Shown one piece after another: positions 40,121-50,253 of a DNA stretch of 64,000 nt. This stretch comes from Alphaproteobacteria bacterium (GTDB taxonomy: Bacteria; Pseudomonadota; Alphaproteobacteria; Rhizobiales; Rhizobiaceae): positions 992,001 through 1,056,000 of the forward strand of contig JAHJHT010000002.1 in assembly GCA_018823835.1 (NCBI GenBank), given 5' to 3'. The notes below the pieces were generated by a model, which worked only from the letters and a program-made list of their open reading frames with translations, was not told where the DNA came from and made no database searches. The position numbers and the translations under genes were made by a program. Positions within the stretch are counted from its first letter, which is position 1; every line of letters starts with the position of its first letter.

Positions 40121-41155
40121 ATGGCTGAAAGCCGCATCATGCTGGACGTGCTGAAGGGCAAGGAAGTGTCGCCTCCGCCCATCTGGATGATGCGTCAGGC
40201 CGGTCGATACCTGCCGGAATACCGCAAGCTCAGGAAGCAGGCAGGCAGCTTTCTCGACCTCTGCTACAACCCGGACTTCGCGGTCGAGGTGACATTGCAG
40301 CCGATCCGCCGCTTCGGCTTTGACGCGTCGATCCTGTTCTCGGACATTCTGGTCGTACCACACGCGCTTGGTCGCGACCTGCGATTTGAGGAAGGCCGTG
40401 GCCCCTTGCTGACGCCGATCTCTGCCGATGAGGTGGATCAGCTCGAGACTGGTGGGTTCCACGAACACCTGGCGCCGGTCTACGAGACGGTCAGGCGGCT
40501 GCGCAGCGAGTTGCCGGCCGAGACGACGCTGATCGGCTTCTGTGGCGCGCCCTGGACGGTGGCGACCTATATGATCGCCGGGCACGGCACCACGGACCAG
40601 GCGCCCGGACGGCTGTTTGCCTACCGCCATCCGGATGCCATGAAGAAGCTCCTGAGCACCTTGGCGCGGCAATCGGCCGATTACCTGATCCGCCAGATCG
40701 AGGCGGGCGCCGACACGGTGCAGATCTTCGATTCCTGGTCGGGCGTGCTCGACGAACCGAGTTTCAAGGCATTCTGCGTCGAGCCGGTTGCCGAGATCGT
40801 GCGTCGCGTGAAGGCGGCGCACCCCGAGGTGCCGGTAATCGCCTTTCCGAAGGGTGCGGGCGTCCACTACGACAGCTACCGGGCGCAGACGGGTGCTACA
40901 GGCCTCGGGCTTGATTGGACCGTGCCGCTATCGCAGGCCAAGCGCCTGCAGGCCGGAGGCGCGGTACAGGGCAACCTCGACCCGCAGCGCCTGGTCGCCG
41001 GCGGCAAGGCACTCTCCGAGGGTGTGGACGCTATTTTGAACGCTCTCGGCGACGGACCGCTGATCTTCAACCTCGGTCACGGCATCACGCTCGACACGCC
41101 TATCGCCCATGTCGAGGCAATGGTGGCGCAGGTGCGCAAGGGAGCTGCGCGATGA
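40121..41155 (+). CDS. hemE: uroporphyrinogen decarboxylase
   Basis: 344 residues. The signature [17 protein letters not shown] is at the N-terminus, and [14 protein letters not shown] and [10 protein letters not shown] are conserved. It decarboxylates uroporphyrinogen III to coproporphyrinogen III in heme synthesis. It is the first gene right of the origin and overlaps hemJ by four bases. Confidence 0.97.
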   Translation: MAESRIMLDVLKGKEVSPPPIWMMRQAGRYLPEYRKLRKQAGSFLDLCYNPDFAVEVTLQPIRRFGFDASILFSDILVVPHALGRDLRFEEGRGPLLTPISADEVDQLETGGFHEHLAPVYETVRRLRSELPAETTLIGFCGAPWTVATYMIAGHGTTDQAPGRLFAYRHPDAMKKLLSTLARQSADYLIRQIEAGADTVQIFDSWSGVLDEPSFKAFCVEPVAEIVRRVKAAHPEVPVIAFPKGAGVHYDSYRAQTGATGLGLDWTVPLSQAKRLQAGGAVQGNLDPQRLVAGGKALSEGVDAILNALGDGPLIFNLGHGITLDTPIAHVEAMVAQVRKGAAR

Positions 41156-41694
41156 GCGCGCCCTCTCCGGCCGACAGCGGGAGTGGAAGGCTTGCGATGA
41201 AGCGCGCGGCCGTGGCCATCGCCATCTTTGTGGCGCTGACGGCGTTGCTGTTCTGGCTCGCGCCCGAAAATCTCTACCTCTGGGCGAAGGCGATTCATGT
41301 GATCGCCGTGATCGCCTGGATGGCAGGCATGCTCTATCTGCCGCGGCTCTTCGTCTATCACTCCGAAGTCGCCGTCGGCTCGCCGCAGTCGGAGACCTTC
41401 AAGGTGATGGAGCGGCGCCTGCTGCGCGCCATCATCAATCCGGCGATGATCGTGACCTGGGTGTTCGGGCTCTGGCTGGCCTGGGACGGTTTCGGATTTC
41501 ACGGCGGCTGGCTGCACGCCAAGATCGCGCTGGTCGTGGCGATGTCGGGGGTGCATGGCTATCTGGCCGGTTCCGTGCGGCGCTTTGCCGAGGATCGGAA
41601 CGTCAAATCGACGCGCCACTGGCGGATCGTCAACGAGGTTCCGACCTTGCTGATGATCGCGATCGTCATCCTGGTGATCGTCAAGCCCTTCTGA
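41152..41694 (+). CDS. hemJ: protoporphyrinogen oxidase HemJ
   Basis: 180 residues from [16 protein letters not shown], the ATG overlapping the hemE stop. Four to five membrane segments are seen. The conserved heme-ligand histidine is in [20 protein letters not shown] and a second conserved histidine in LFVYH. It oxidises protoporphyrinogen IX. Coupling with hemE places two heme steps together. Confidence 0.93.
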   Translation: MSAPSPADSGSGRLAMKRAAVAIAIFVALTALLFWLAPENLYLWAKAIHVIAVIAWMAGMLYLPRLFVYHSEVAVGSPQSETFKVMERRLLRAIINPAMIVTWVFGLWLAWDGFGFHGGWLHAKIALVVAMSGVHGYLAGSVRRFAEDRNVKSTRHWRIVNEVPTLLMIAIVILVIVKPF

Positions 41695-41859
41695 CAAAGG
41701 CCTTCAGGCGATTCCCGCCTTGCTCTTTGCAAGAGTCGCCGCTAAAAGGCGATTCTTCCTTCTTCGTCACGTGCCGCCTCACCGCCTACAGCTGGCCGCC
41801 GTCACGATCATCGCATTCCGCCGATCGATTTCCCCGTACTGCACACCCAGAGTCTATCC
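41695..41859 (+). promoter_or_regulatory. rho leader region
   Basis: A 165-base gap upstream of rho. It has small hairpins near 41706-41720 and 41736-41752 (TCGCC / GGCGA, followed by a pyrimidine run), then a C-rich, G-poor stretch from about 41753 to 41856. Such a stretch resembles a Rho utilisation site and would fit autoregulation of rho by attenuation, known in E. coli. The function here is inferred. Confidence 0.4.
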
Positions 41860-43125
41860 ATGCAAGAAATGAAACTCGCAGAGTTCAAGAACAAGAAGCC
41901 GCCGGAGCTGATCGCTTACGCTGAATCGCTCGAGGTCGAGAACGCCAGTGTCATGCGCAAGCAGGAACTGATGTTTGCGATCCTGAAGAAGCTGGCCGGC
42001 CAGGATATCGAGATCATCGGCGACGGCGTGGTGGAAGTGCTGCAGGACGGCTTCGGCTTCCTGCGCTCGGCCAACGCCAACTACCTGCCGGGCCCGGATG
42101 ACATCTACATCTCGCCCTCGCAGATCCGCCGCTTCTCGCTGAAGACGGGCGATACGGTCGAAGGTCCTATCCGCAGCCCGAAGGAAGGCGAGCGGTATTT
42201 CGCCCTGCTCAAGGTCAACACGATCAATTTCGACGATCCGGAAAAGATCCGCCACAAGATCCATTTCGACAATCTTACGCCGCTCTACCCGACCTCGCGG
42301 CTGAAGATGGAAGTCGACCATCCGACCGGCAAGGACATCTCCTCGCGCGTCATCGACCTGGTGGCGCCGCTCGGCAAGGGCCAGCGCGCCCTGATCGTCG
42401 CGCAGCCGCGTACCGGTAAGACCGTGCTCCTGCAGAACATCGCGCATTCGATCACCACCAACCATCCGGAATGCTACCTGATCGTCCTGCTGATCGACGA
42501 GCGGCCGGAGGAAGTCACCGACATGCAGCGTTCGGTGAAGGGCGAGGTCGTTTCCTCGACTTTTGACGAGCCGGCCGTACGCCACGTCCAGGTTGCGGAA
42601 ATGGTCATCGAGAAGGCCAAGCGCCTGGTCGAGCATGGCCGTGACGTCGTCATCCTGCTCGATTCGATCACCCGTCTTGGCCGCGCCTACAACACCGTGG
42701 TGCCGTCTTCGGGCAAGGTGCTCACCGGCGGTGTCGATGCCAACGCGCTGCAGCGGCCGAAGCGCTTCTTCGGCGCGGCGCGCAACATCGAGGAGGGCGG
42801 CTCGCTGACCATCATTGCTACCGCGCTGATCGATACCGGCAGCCGCATGGACGAGGTCATCTTCGAAGAGTTCAAGGGTACCGGCAACTCGGAAATCGTG
42901 CTCGACCGCAAGGTGGCGGACAAGCGCATCTATCCGGCTATGGATATCCTCAAGTCGGGCACCCGCAAGGAGGACCTGCTGGTCGCCAAGCAGGACCTGC
43001 AGAAGATCTTCGTGCTGCGCCGCATCCTGGCACCGATGGGCACGACCGATGCGATCGAGTTCCTGATCGACAAGCTGAAGCAGACCAAGACCAATACGGA
43101 CTTCTTCGACTCGATGAACACCTGA
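41860..43125 (+). CDS. rho: transcription termination factor Rho
   Basis: 421 residues. The N-terminal domain starts [15 protein letters not shown] (an ATG three codons upstream is used here). The RNA-binding cold-shock fold contains [19 protein letters not shown]. Walker A is [15 protein letters not shown], Walker B is [16 protein letters not shown], and the secondary site Q-loop and R-loop follow. It is a hexameric helicase ending transcription. Confidence 0.98.
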   Translation: MQEMKLAEFKNKKPPELIAYAESLEVENASVMRKQELMFAILKKLAGQDIEIIGDGVVEVLQDGFGFLRSANANYLPGPDDIYISPSQIRRFSLKTGDTVEGPIRSPKEGERYFALLKVNTINFDDPEKIRHKIHFDNLTPLYPTSRLKMEVDHPTGKDISSRVIDLVAPLGKGQRALIVAQPRTGKTVLLQNIAHSITTNHPECYLIVLLIDERPEEVTDMQRSVKGEVVSSTFDEPAVRHVQVAEMVIEKAKRLVEHGRDVVILLDSITRLGRAYNTVVPSSGKVLTGGVDANALQRPKRFFGAARNIEEGGSLTIIATALIDTGSRMDEVIFEEFKGTGNSEIVLDRKVADKRIYPAMDILKSGTRKEDLLVAKQDLQKIFVLRRILAPMGTTDAIEFLIDKLKQTKTNTDFFDSMNT

Positions 43126-43224
43126 CGAAGTCAGCAGGAACAAGACTCGATTCGCGTCCGGAACGTCCTGTTAACGGACCGGTAACCATAATTGCCGGTC
43201 CTCTGCCCCGGGCTGGTTCTTGGC

Positions 43225-44547
43225 ATGACTTTCGCATTTTCCGATTCCATCGTCGCACTGTCGAGCGGACGCCTGCCTTCAGGCGTAGCGGTGGTGCGGA
43301 TTTCCGGTCCACAGACTCGATTCGCCATCGAAACGATTGCCGGACCGTGTCCCGAGGCGCGCCGGGCCGTCCTGCGCAGATTCCAGCATGTGGCTGAGGT
43401 CATAGACTCCGGATTGCTGATCTTCTTTGAAGCTCCTGCCAGCTTTACGGGAGAGGAGGTGGCGGAATTCCACGTGCATGGCGGCAAAGCTTCCGTAGCT
43501 GCGTTGCTTGAAGCGCTTGTTTCGCTGCCGGGCGTCCGGCATGCGGAAGCTGGGGAGTTCACAAGACGCGCCTTTCTCAACGGCAAGCTCGATCTTCTCG
43601 GCGCCGAGGCCATGGCGGACATTATCTCGGCCGAAACCGAAGCCCAGCGCCGCCTGGCGGTGCACAATGCCGAAGGCGTCCAGGCGGAACTTTATGCTGG
43701 ATGGCGCAAGCGCCTGATTCATGGGCGTGCGATGATTGAGGCCGAACTCGATTTCGCTGACGAGTCGGACGTGCCCGGCTCCGTTTCTGATGCGGTGTGG
43801 GGGGATCTCTCTAAGCTCAAGGACGAGCTTTCTGGCCATATCCAGGCATATCACCGGGCGGAAATCATCCGGGATGGCTTTGACGTGGTGATCGTCGGCG
43901 CCCCCAATGCCGGTAAATCCAGCCTGTTGAACGCGTTGGCGCAGCGTGATGCGGCCATTGTCTCGGACGAACCCGGCACGACGCGTGACCTGGTGGAACT
44001 CTTCCTTGACCTCGGTGGGCTGAAGGTGCGGCTGACGGACACGGCAGGCATTCGCGAAAACGCGGGCAAGGTCGAGGCAATCGGGATTGAAAGGGCCTTG
44101 GCGCGGGCAGAGCATGCCGATCTTCTGCTGCACCTCGTCGATCTGACTGATCCGACCCGCCGGGAGACGTTGCTGCCGGCCGTAGAGCGTTTCGTGGTAG
44201 GAACCAAGGCAGACCTGGTTCATTCGACGGAGCTTGGCGACTTTGATTGTTGTCTATCGGTGAAGACGGGTGAAGGCGTTTCCGATCTGCTGGACAGGAT
44301 CATGGGCCTGGCATCTGAGGCAGCAGGGGATTCGAGCGATGTTTTACCTTCCCGCCTGCGCCACACCGCCTTGCTGCGCGAAGCCCTTGGATTCCTGGCA
44401 GAGGCGTTGGATGCCACAGATCGTGATGTCGAACTGAGGGCTGAGGACCTGCGCCAGGCTGCAGACCGGATCGGACGAATTTCCGGTGCGGTTGACGTTG
44501 AAGATCTCCTCGATGTCATCTTTTCAGAGTTCTGCATCGGCAAGTGA
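43225..44547 (+). CDS. mnmE: tRNA modification GTPase MnmE
   Basis: 440 residues from MTFAFSDSIVALSSG; the frame opens at 43192 but the family starts here. The N-terminal folate-binding domain has VVRISGP. The G domain has GAPNAGKSSLLNAL and LTDTAGIRENAG, and the C-terminal CIGK carries the functional cysteine. With MnmG it modifies U34 of tRNAs. The coding sequence is visibly lower in G+C than rho. Confidence 0.97.
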   Translation: MTFAFSDSIVALSSGRLPSGVAVVRISGPQTRFAIETIAGPCPEARRAVLRRFQHVAEVIDSGLLIFFEAPASFTGEEVAEFHVHGGKASVAALLEALVSLPGVRHAEAGEFTRRAFLNGKLDLLGAEAMADIISAETEAQRRLAVHNAEGVQAELYAGWRKRLIHGRAMIEAELDFADESDVPGSVSDAVWGDLSKLKDELSGHIQAYHRAEIIRDGFDVVIVGAPNAGKSSLLNALAQRDAAIVSDEPGTTRDLVELFLDLGGLKVRLTDTAGIRENAGKVEAIGIERALARAEHADLLLHLVDLTDPTRRETLLPAVERFVVGTKADLVHSTELGDFDCCLSVKTGEGVSDLLDRIMGLASEAAGDSSDVLPSRLRHTALLREALGFLAEALDATDRDVELRAEDLRQAADRIGRISGAVDVEDLLDVIFSEFCIGK

Positions 44548-44560
44548 TTCACGTGAAACA
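44545..44560. promoter_or_regulatory. parS site 1 of the mnmE-mnmG cluster
   Basis: A match to TGTTTCACGTGAAACA with one mismatch (T to A at position 3). It begins over the mnmE stop codon. Confidence 0.85.
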
Positions 44561-44581
44561 CTAAGGTTGCGGCCATCGGGC

Positions 44582-44597
44582 GGATTCACGTGAAACA
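44582..44597. promoter_or_regulatory. parS site 2 of the mnmE-mnmG cluster
   Basis: A match to the parS consensus with two mismatches (positions 1 and 3) and an intact core. It lies 37 bases after site 1. Confidence 0.82.
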
Positions 44598-44617
44598 TCG
44601 CTGGTTGACGGTGAGCT

Positions 44618-44633
44618 CGTTTCACGTGAAACC
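44618..44633. promoter_or_regulatory. parS site 3 of the mnmE-mnmG cluster
   Basis: The 14-base palindrome GTTTCACGTGAAAC is perfect and only the outermost bases differ from the consensus. It lies 36 bases after site 2, so the three sites are close to regularly spaced. Confidence 0.87.
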
Positions 44634-44691
44634 CCAATGCTTGACAGGCAATCATCCTCGGCACATGTGTCGGGACCAGACGGAGTTTTGA

Positions 44692-46560
44692 ATGTCTCAC
44701 CGCTATGACGTCATTGTCATCGGCGGCGGCCACGCAGGGTGCGAGGCTGCCAGTGCCGCGGCGCGCGCCGGCGCGCGAACTGCCTTGGTGACCATGCGTG
44801 CCGACACGATCGGTGCCATGTCGTGCAATCCGGCGATCGGTGGGCTTGGCAAGGGGCATCTCGTACGCGAGATCGACGCGCTGGACGGGTTGATGGGCCG
44901 TGTCGCAGACGCTGCGGGCATCCAGTTCCGTCTTCTCAACCGGCGCAAGGGTCCCGCAGTGCGCGGCCCGCGGACACAGGCTGATCGGAAGCTCTATGCG
45001 CGGGCCATGCAGCAGGCCATAGCGAACCAGAGACAGCTCACGGTAATCGAGGCGGAAGTCGAGGATTTCGACATCGTGAACGACCGCCTCGCTGCCGTGC
45101 TGTTGGCCGACGGCCGCCGACTGGATTGTGGAGCGGCGGTGCTGACGACCGGGACCTTCCTGCGCGGCCTGATTCATATCGGGGATCGCAAGATCCCGGC
45201 TGGCCGAATGAACGAGCAAGCCTCGACCGGGCTCTCGGCGACCATGACGCGGGCCGGTTTCGCGTTGGGACGCCTTAAGACCGGCACGCCGCCGCGCCTG
45301 GATGGCAAGACCATTGACTGGGCATCGCTCGATATGCAGGCGGCAGACGAGGAGCCGGTTCCCTTCTCGCTGATGACGGATGCAATCGTCAATCAGCAGG
45401 TCGAGTGCGGAATCACGAGGACAACACCCCGGACGCACGACGTCATCCGCGCGAACCTGCACAGGTCGGCGATGTATTCGGGTTCAATTGAAGGTGTCGG
45501 GCCGCGCTATTGCCCGTCCATCGAAGACAAGATCGTCAAGTTCGGCGACCGGGATGGGCACCAGATCTTTCTCGAACCCGAGGGCCTCGACGACGACACG
45601 GTCTATCCGAACGGGATATCGACATCGCTGCCAGAGGACGCGCAGATCGAGCTGCTGAAGTCCATTCCGGGCCTCGAGAAGGCCGTGATGAAGCAGGTTG
45701 GCTATGCAATCGAATATGATCACGTCGATCCGCGGGAACTCGACGCTGGGCTGGAGGCGCGCAAGGTTGCAGGGCTTTTCCTGGCCGGGCAGATCAACGG
45801 CACGACAGGCTATGAAGAAGCGGCGGCGCAAGGACTGGTGGCCGGGCTAAACGCCGCGCGGCGCGCCGGTGGCCAGGATGCCGTGCATCTCAGCCGGAGC
45901 GAGGCCTATATCGGCGTGATGATCGATGATCTGACGTCGCGTGGCATCACCGAACCCTATCGCATGTTCACGTCCCGCGCGGAGTTCCGGCTTTCATTGC
46001 GCGCCGACAATGCCGACGACCGGCTGACGCCACTGGCAATGCGGCTGGGTATTGCCTCGGAGGAGCGGAATCGTCGCTTTAGCGAACGTAGCCAAAGCCT
46101 TGAAGCAGCCCGTAAGTTTGCCAAGTCGGCGACCATCACCCCGAGCGAGGCCAGGAGGCAGGGGTTCGATGTGAACCAGGACGGCATAAGACGTTCGGCC
46201 TACGACCTCCTGGCGATGAAGGACATGAAGGTCAGTGCCCTCTCATGCTTGTGGCCTGAACTTTCCGCAATAGACGCGGCAACCGCCGAGCGGCTTGAGA
46301 CGGAAGCGCGGTATGCCGTTTATTTGGATCGGCAGGCGGCGGATGCAGCGCAAATGCGGCGTGAGGAGGCTCGAATCATACCTGCAGATGTCGATTTCGG
46401 CGAAGTGCCGGGTTTGTCCAATGAAATCAAACAGAAGTTGAAGCTGCGGCGGCCCTCCTCACTGGCCGAGGCGCAGCGAATAGACGGAATGACGCCGGCT
46501 GCTCTCGCGATTGTGGTTTCGCACATCCGTCAGCACGAACGTACCGAGGATGCGGCTTGA
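44692..46560 (+). CDS. mnmG: tRNA uridine-5-carboxymethylaminomethyl modification enzyme MnmG
   Basis: 622 residues. The FAD motif is [14 protein letters not shown] at the N-terminus, with [21 protein letters not shown] and [12 protein letters not shown] as family blocks. It works with MnmE on wobble uridines. The stop overlaps rsmG by four bases. Three parS sites lie in the 144 bases before it. Confidence 0.98.
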   Translation: MSHRYDVIVIGGGHAGCEAASAAARAGARTALVTMRADTIGAMSCNPAIGGLGKGHLVREIDALDGLMGRVADAAGIQFRLLNRRKGPAVRGPRTQADRKLYARAMQQAIANQRQLTVIEAEVEDFDIVNDRLAAVLLADGRRLDCGAAVLTTGTFLRGLIHIGDRKIPAGRMNEQASTGLSATMTRAGFALGRLKTGTPPRLDGKTIDWASLDMQAADEEPVPFSLMTDAIVNQQVECGITRTTPRTHDVIRANLHRSAMYSGSIEGVGPRYCPSIEDKIVKFGDRDGHQIFLEPEGLDDDTVYPNGISTSLPEDAQIELLKSIPGLEKAVMKQVGYAIEYDHVDPRELDAGLEARKVAGLFLAGQINGTTGYEEAAAQGLVAGLNAARRAGGQDAVHLSRSEAYIGVMIDDLTSRGITEPYRMFTSRAEFRLSLRADNADDRLTPLAMRLGIASEERNRRFSERSQSLEAARKFAKSATITPSEARRQGFDVNQDGIRRSAYDLLAMKDMKVSALSCLWPELSAIDAATAERLETEARYAVYLDRQAADAAQMRREEARIIPADVDFGEVPGLSNEIKQKLKLRRPSSLAEAQRIDGMTPAALAIVVSHIRQHERTEDAA

Positions 46561-47189
46561 AACCCTCCTTTGCCGGACTTCAGGAGGTCGCAGGACCCGT
46601 TTCACGTGAAACATTCGATCGGCTTGTCGCTTTCGAAGCCATGTTCCAGAAGTGGTCGCGCAGGATAAACCTGTCCGCCAGTTCGACTCTGGGAGACGTA
46701 TGGGAACGCCATATTCTGGATAGTGCGCAGCTCTGGCCCCTGGCGCCCGAGGCCACGGGATGGCTCGATCTGGGTTCCGGAGGCGGATTTCCGGGTCTGA
46801 TCCTAGGATTCCTGCTGCTTGAACGACAGGACGGGTTCATCGATCTGGTCGAGAGCAACCGCAAGAAGGCCGGCTTCCTACAGGCGGCAATAGGGGAGTT
46901 CGGCCTGCCCGCCAAGGTCCATGCGCGCAGGATCGACGACGTCCAAACCCTTGTAAATCAACCGGATGCGGTCACCGCGCGTGCCCTCGCGCCGCTTCCG
47001 GCCCTTCTGGCCGCAACGGCGCCGTGGCTCAGCCAGGGCGCCAAAGGACTCTTCCATAAAGGTCGGGATTACCGGCTGGAAGTGCAAGAAAGCGTTAACG
47101 AGTGGAGCTTCGATCTGGTAGAACATCCTAGCAGAGTCGATCCGCAAGGCGTCGTGCTGGAGATAACCAAGCTCGCCGCGCGAGGATAA
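46557..47189 (+). CDS. rsmG: 16S rRNA m7G527 methyltransferase RsmG
   Basis: 210 residues from a TTG overlapping the mnmG stop. The SAM motif is [13 protein letters not shown] and EATVTAR-like [13 protein letters not shown] follows. The N-terminal [19 protein letters not shown] is usual for the family and is encoded partly by a parS site (46598-46613). It methylates G527 of 16S rRNA. Confidence 0.95.
   Translation: MKPSFAGLQEVAGPVSRETFDRLVAFEAMFQKWSRRINLSASSTLGDVWERHILDSAQLWPLAPEATGWLDLGSGGGFPGLILGFLLLERQDGFIDLVESNRKKAGFLQAAIGEFGLPAKVHARRIDDVQTLVNQPDAVTARALAPLPALLAATAPWLSQGAKGLFHKGRDYRLEVQESVNEWSFDLVEHPSRVDPQGVVLEITKLAARG
46598..46613. promoter_or_regulatory. parS site in rsmG
   Basis: The sequence matches TGTTTCACGTGAAACA at 15 of 16 positions and encodes the VSRET segment of RsmG. 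It is 0.6 kb upstream of parA. Confidence 0.88.
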
Positions 47190-47219
47190 CGGCTAAAAAC
47201 ATATCGAAAACAAAGCGCT

Positions 47220-48020
47220 ATGATGAATACCGGACCACGCATCATAACAGTCGCCAATCAGAAGGGCGGCGTCGGCAAGACCACCACCGCCATCAATCTT
47301 GCCACCGCGCTGGCCGCCATAGGCGAGCGCGTCCTGATCGTCGACCTCGATCCGCAGGGCAATGCAAGCACCGGGCTCGGCATCGACCGCCGCGACCGGG
47401 CCGTTTCCTCCTACGACGTGCTCACCGGCGATCTCGAGATTGAACAGGCCGCCGTGCAGACAGCGGTGCCTGGCCTGTTCATCGTGCCGTCGACACTCGA
47501 CCTGCTCGGTATAGAGATGGAGATCGCCAGTGCGCCGGATCGCGTGCTGCGCCTGCGCAACGCCTTGCGCGCCTCATCGGCCCGCCACGCCGGCTTCACC
47601 TATGTGCTGATCGACTGTCCCCCGTCGCTCAACCTGCTGACGCTCAACTCGATGGCCGCGGCGGATTCCGTGCTGGTCCCGCTGCAGTGCGAGTTCTTTG
47701 CGCTCGAAGGACTCAGCCAGTTGCTCGAGACCGTCGAGCAGGTGCGCAACTCGATCAATCCGGACCTGATGATCCAGGGCATCGTGCTGACCATGTTCGA
47801 CGGGCGCAACAATTTCGCCAATCAGGTCGTCGACGACGTGCGGGCGCATATGGGCGACAAGGTCTACCAGACGGTGATCCCGCGCAATGTGCGCGTCTCC
47901 GAAGCGCCGTCCTACGGCAAGCCCGCAATCCTCTACGACCTGAAGTGCTCGGGTAGTCAGGCCTATCTGCAGCTGGCATCCGAGGTGATCCGGCGCGAGC
48001 GGAACCTTCATGCGGCGTAG
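47220..48020 (+). CDS. parA: chromosome partitioning ATPase ParA
   Basis: 266 residues. The deviant Walker A is ANQKGGVGKTTTAINLATAL, Walker A-prime is VLIVDLDPQGNAS, and Walker B is YVLIDCPPSLNLLTLNS. The length fits chromosomal ParA/Soj. It forms ATP-dependent gradients on the nucleoid that move ParB-parS complexes. It precedes parB by 33 bases. Confidence 0.97.
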   Translation: MMNTGPRIITVANQKGGVGKTTTAINLATALAAIGERVLIVDLDPQGNASTGLGIDRRDRAVSSYDVLTGDLEIEQAAVQTAVPGLFIVPSTLDLLGIEMEIASAPDRVLRLRNALRASSARHAGFTYVLIDCPPSLNLLTLNSMAAADSVLVPLQCEFFALEGLSQLLETVEQVRNSINPDLMIQGIVLTMFDGRNNFANQVVDDVRAHMGDKVYQTVIPRNVRVSEAPSYGKPAILYDLKCSGSQAYLQLASEVIRRERNLHAA

Positions 48021-48053
48021 CGTCGATTCGGCATCGAAACAATTGGACTGATT

Positions 48054-48926
48054 ATGGCTGAAGATCTTTCGAAGAAGCGTCTGGGACGCGGACTTGCGGC
48101 GCTGATCGGCGAAATGGACAAGCCGGCCGCGGTCGAGACCAAGGCGCCGGCCCTCGCAGATGGGCGCGTGCCCATCGAATTCGTGTCGCCCAACCCGAAA
48201 AACCCGCGCCGGCACTTTGGCGATTCCGAGCTTACCGACCTGACGCAATCGATCCGCGAGCACGGCATCGTACAGCCCGTACTGGTGCGACGGCGCGACG
48301 GCGGGCGCTACGAGATCATTGCGGGCGAGCGGCGCTGGCGCGCGGCCCAGGCTGCAGGGCTGACCGATATCCCGGTGCTGGTGCGCGATGTCGATGACCG
48401 CACCTCGCTGGAACTTGCCATCATCGAGAACGTCCAGCGCGCCGACCTCAACCCGGTCGAGGAGGCGCTCGGCTACCAGCAGCTGATCGATGAGCACAAT
48501 TACTCGCAGGCCGACCTCGGCCAGGTCATCGGCAAGAGCCGCAGCCATGTGGCCAACACGCTGCGTCTGCTCAAGCTGCCGGACGTCATTCGCGACATGC
48601 TGGTCGACGGCGAGCTGTCGGCCGGTCATGCCCGCACGCTGGTCAATGCCAGCGACCCGGCGGGGCTGGCCAAGCGCATCGTCGAGGACGGCCTGTCCGT
48701 CAGGCAGGCCGAGGCCCTGGCACAGCAGCCGGAATCAGGCAGGGCGCCCCGCACGCAGTCGGCGCCACAGCCGAAGGATGCCGATACGCTGGCGCTCGAA
48801 AAGATGCTCGGCGACGTGACCGGACTGTCGGTGTCGATCAGCCACAAGGAAAAGGGCGGCGAGGTGCGGATCGCCTACCGTACGCTCGAGCAGCTCGACG
48901 ATCTCTGCCGCCGCCTGCAGCAGTGA
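48054..48926 (+). CDS. parB: chromosome partitioning protein ParB
   Basis: 290 residues. The N-terminal RLGRGLAALIGEM contacts ParA. The CTPase domain has GIVQPVLVRR and the GERRWRAAQ motif. An HTH follows in QADLGQVIGKSRSHVANTLRLL, and the C-terminal dimerisation domain closes the protein. It loads at parS as a sliding clamp. Six parS-like sites occur in the window. Confidence 0.97.
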   Translation: MAEDLSKKRLGRGLAALIGEMDKPAAVETKAPALADGRVPIEFVSPNPKNPRRHFGDSELTDLTQSIREHGIVQPVLVRRRDGGRYEIIAGERRWRAAQAAGLTDIPVLVRDVDDRTSLELAIIENVQRADLNPVEEALGYQQLIDEHNYSQADLGQVIGKSRSHVANTLRLLKLPDVIRDMLVDGELSAGHARTLVNASDPAGLAKRIVEDGLSVRQAEALAQQPESGRAPRTQSAPQPKDADTLALEKMLGDVTGLSVSISHKEKGGEVRIAYRTLEQLDDLCRRLQQ

Positions 48927-48964
48927 TCTACCACCTTTAGCCGGCTAACGGTGAAGCGATTCGG

Positions 48965-50011
48965 TCAGCCCCTGCGGCCGGACCGGGCACTTTCGACCGC
49001 GATTCCAAGCAGCGCCTGGCGGGCGATCGCGACCGACAGGTCGGGCCGCCGCCGCGAGGCCAGAACCGCAGACTGCAGCCGCGCCAGGGCGCGCTGCAAC
49101 GCTGGACCGCTCCATCGCTCTATTGCCCGCTCGATGGTCTTGCGCCGGGCGAAGAAGATCGGCGGCCGGGCGGCAGCCACAAGTCCCGCGGCATTGCGGT
49201 CGCCGGCATCCATCGCCCCGCGCAGCAGCTGGATCGTCTGCATCTGGCGCATTGCCGCCGCCAACACCTGGTAGGCCTGGCTGCCGTTCTGCGAATGCCG
49301 CGTGAACATGCTGTCGAAGGCGTCGATGCGGCCCTCCAGCATCGAATCGACCGCGTCGTCGACGGAAAGGCCCGAGACATCGCCGGTCATGGCTTCGACG
49401 TCGGCAAGGCTGATCTCACTCTTGCCATGCGCGTAGAGGACGAGCTTGGCAACTTCGCCGCGCGAGGCCAGCCGGTCGCCGCCGAGATTGCGGCGGAGCG
49501 CCTGGCGCGCCTCCTGCGAGATCGTCATGCCGGCCGCGGCGACCTCCGATTCGATCACCGCGTCGACATCGCGCTCGGCGTCGGCATAGCAGGGCAGCGC
49601 CATGGCCGCGCCGCTCGACTCGACCGTCGCGCGCAGGCCGACACCCTTCTTCAGGTCGCCCGCCTCGATAAGCACGACCGCGTCGCCCGGCGGCTCGGCA
49701 CAGAGCAGCTTGACCTGCTCGGCCAGCCCCTTCTGGGCGCCGGCGTTGCGAACCCACAGCAGCCGCTTGGGCGAAAACATCGGCACGGTGCGCGCCTCGT
49801 CGATCAGCCGGCCCTGTTCGGCCTCGATCTCGGCCGCGTCCATGCGCACCACCGAAAAAGGGTCGTCCAGCGGCAAGCCGGTCTTGACCGCAAAGGCGCG
49901 GGCACGCTCGGAGACGAGGCCGCGGTCGGGTCCATAGACCAGGACGATCGCCGTATGCTCGCCGGGGCGCGCCAGCCAGGCATCGACCTCGAATGCTTTC
50001 TTCTGTGCCAT
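48965..50011 (-). CDS. holA: DNA polymerase III delta subunit
   Basis: 348 residues from MAQKKAFEVDAWLARPG; the longer frame is not supported. VLVYGPDRGLVSERARAFA near the N-terminus is the family opening. It is the clamp-loader wrench subunit. In rhizobia holA normally follows lptE and leuS, but neither gene lies upstream here. It converges with parB. Confidence 0.92.
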   Translation of the reverse strand: MAQKKAFEVDAWLARPGEHTAIVLVYGPDRGLVSERARAFAVKTGLPLDDPFSVVRMDAAEIEAEQGRLIDEARTVPMFSPKRLLWVRNAGAQKGLAEQVKLLCAEPPGDAVVLIEAGDLKKGVGLRATVESSGAAMALPCYADAERDVDAVIESEVAAAGMTISQEARQALRRNLGGDRLASRGEVAKLVLYAHGKSEISLADVEAMTGDVSGLSVDDAVDSMLEGRIDAFDSMFTRHSQNGSQAYQVLAAAMRQMQTIQLLRGAMDAGDRNAAGLVAAARPPIFFARRKTIERAIERWSGPALQRALARLQSAVLASRRRPDLSVAIARQALLGIAVESARSGRRG

Positions 50012-50253
50012 CGCCGCTGGATAGCATGGCAGCGCGCCGGCCGAACAGACAGAAGTGGTTGGATCGGCCGAAAGCGCGGATTCGGAAGCGGGCCACCGCC
50101 CACCTTTGCACTGGATTGCTTTGCTCCAGAGCGGAGCAATCCCATGGCCAGCGGCGGCCAGGATGCGTCCGGCTCGCTGCACCCCTTGACCGCAAGGGCA
50201 TGAAGGCGGTCAATCGCGACCGGTTCTGGCCCCTTCGCATCGAAGCAAGGCCG
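50012..50253. repeat. intergenic region with palindromic hairpin, possible segment junction
   Basis: No gene is seen in this 242-base gap. A stem GGATTGCT / AGCAATCC at 50113-50142, with an alternative inner GCTCC / GGAGC pairing, resembles a small palindromic repeat unit. A second short hairpin CCCTTG / CAAGGG lies near 50191-50207. It marks the change from the conserved origin region to accessory genes. Confidence 0.4.

Noticed and set aside
48937..48948. Perfect palindrome TTAGCCGGCTAA between parB and holA
   Set aside because: The stem has no loop and no T run, so it is not a good terminator; it may be chance.
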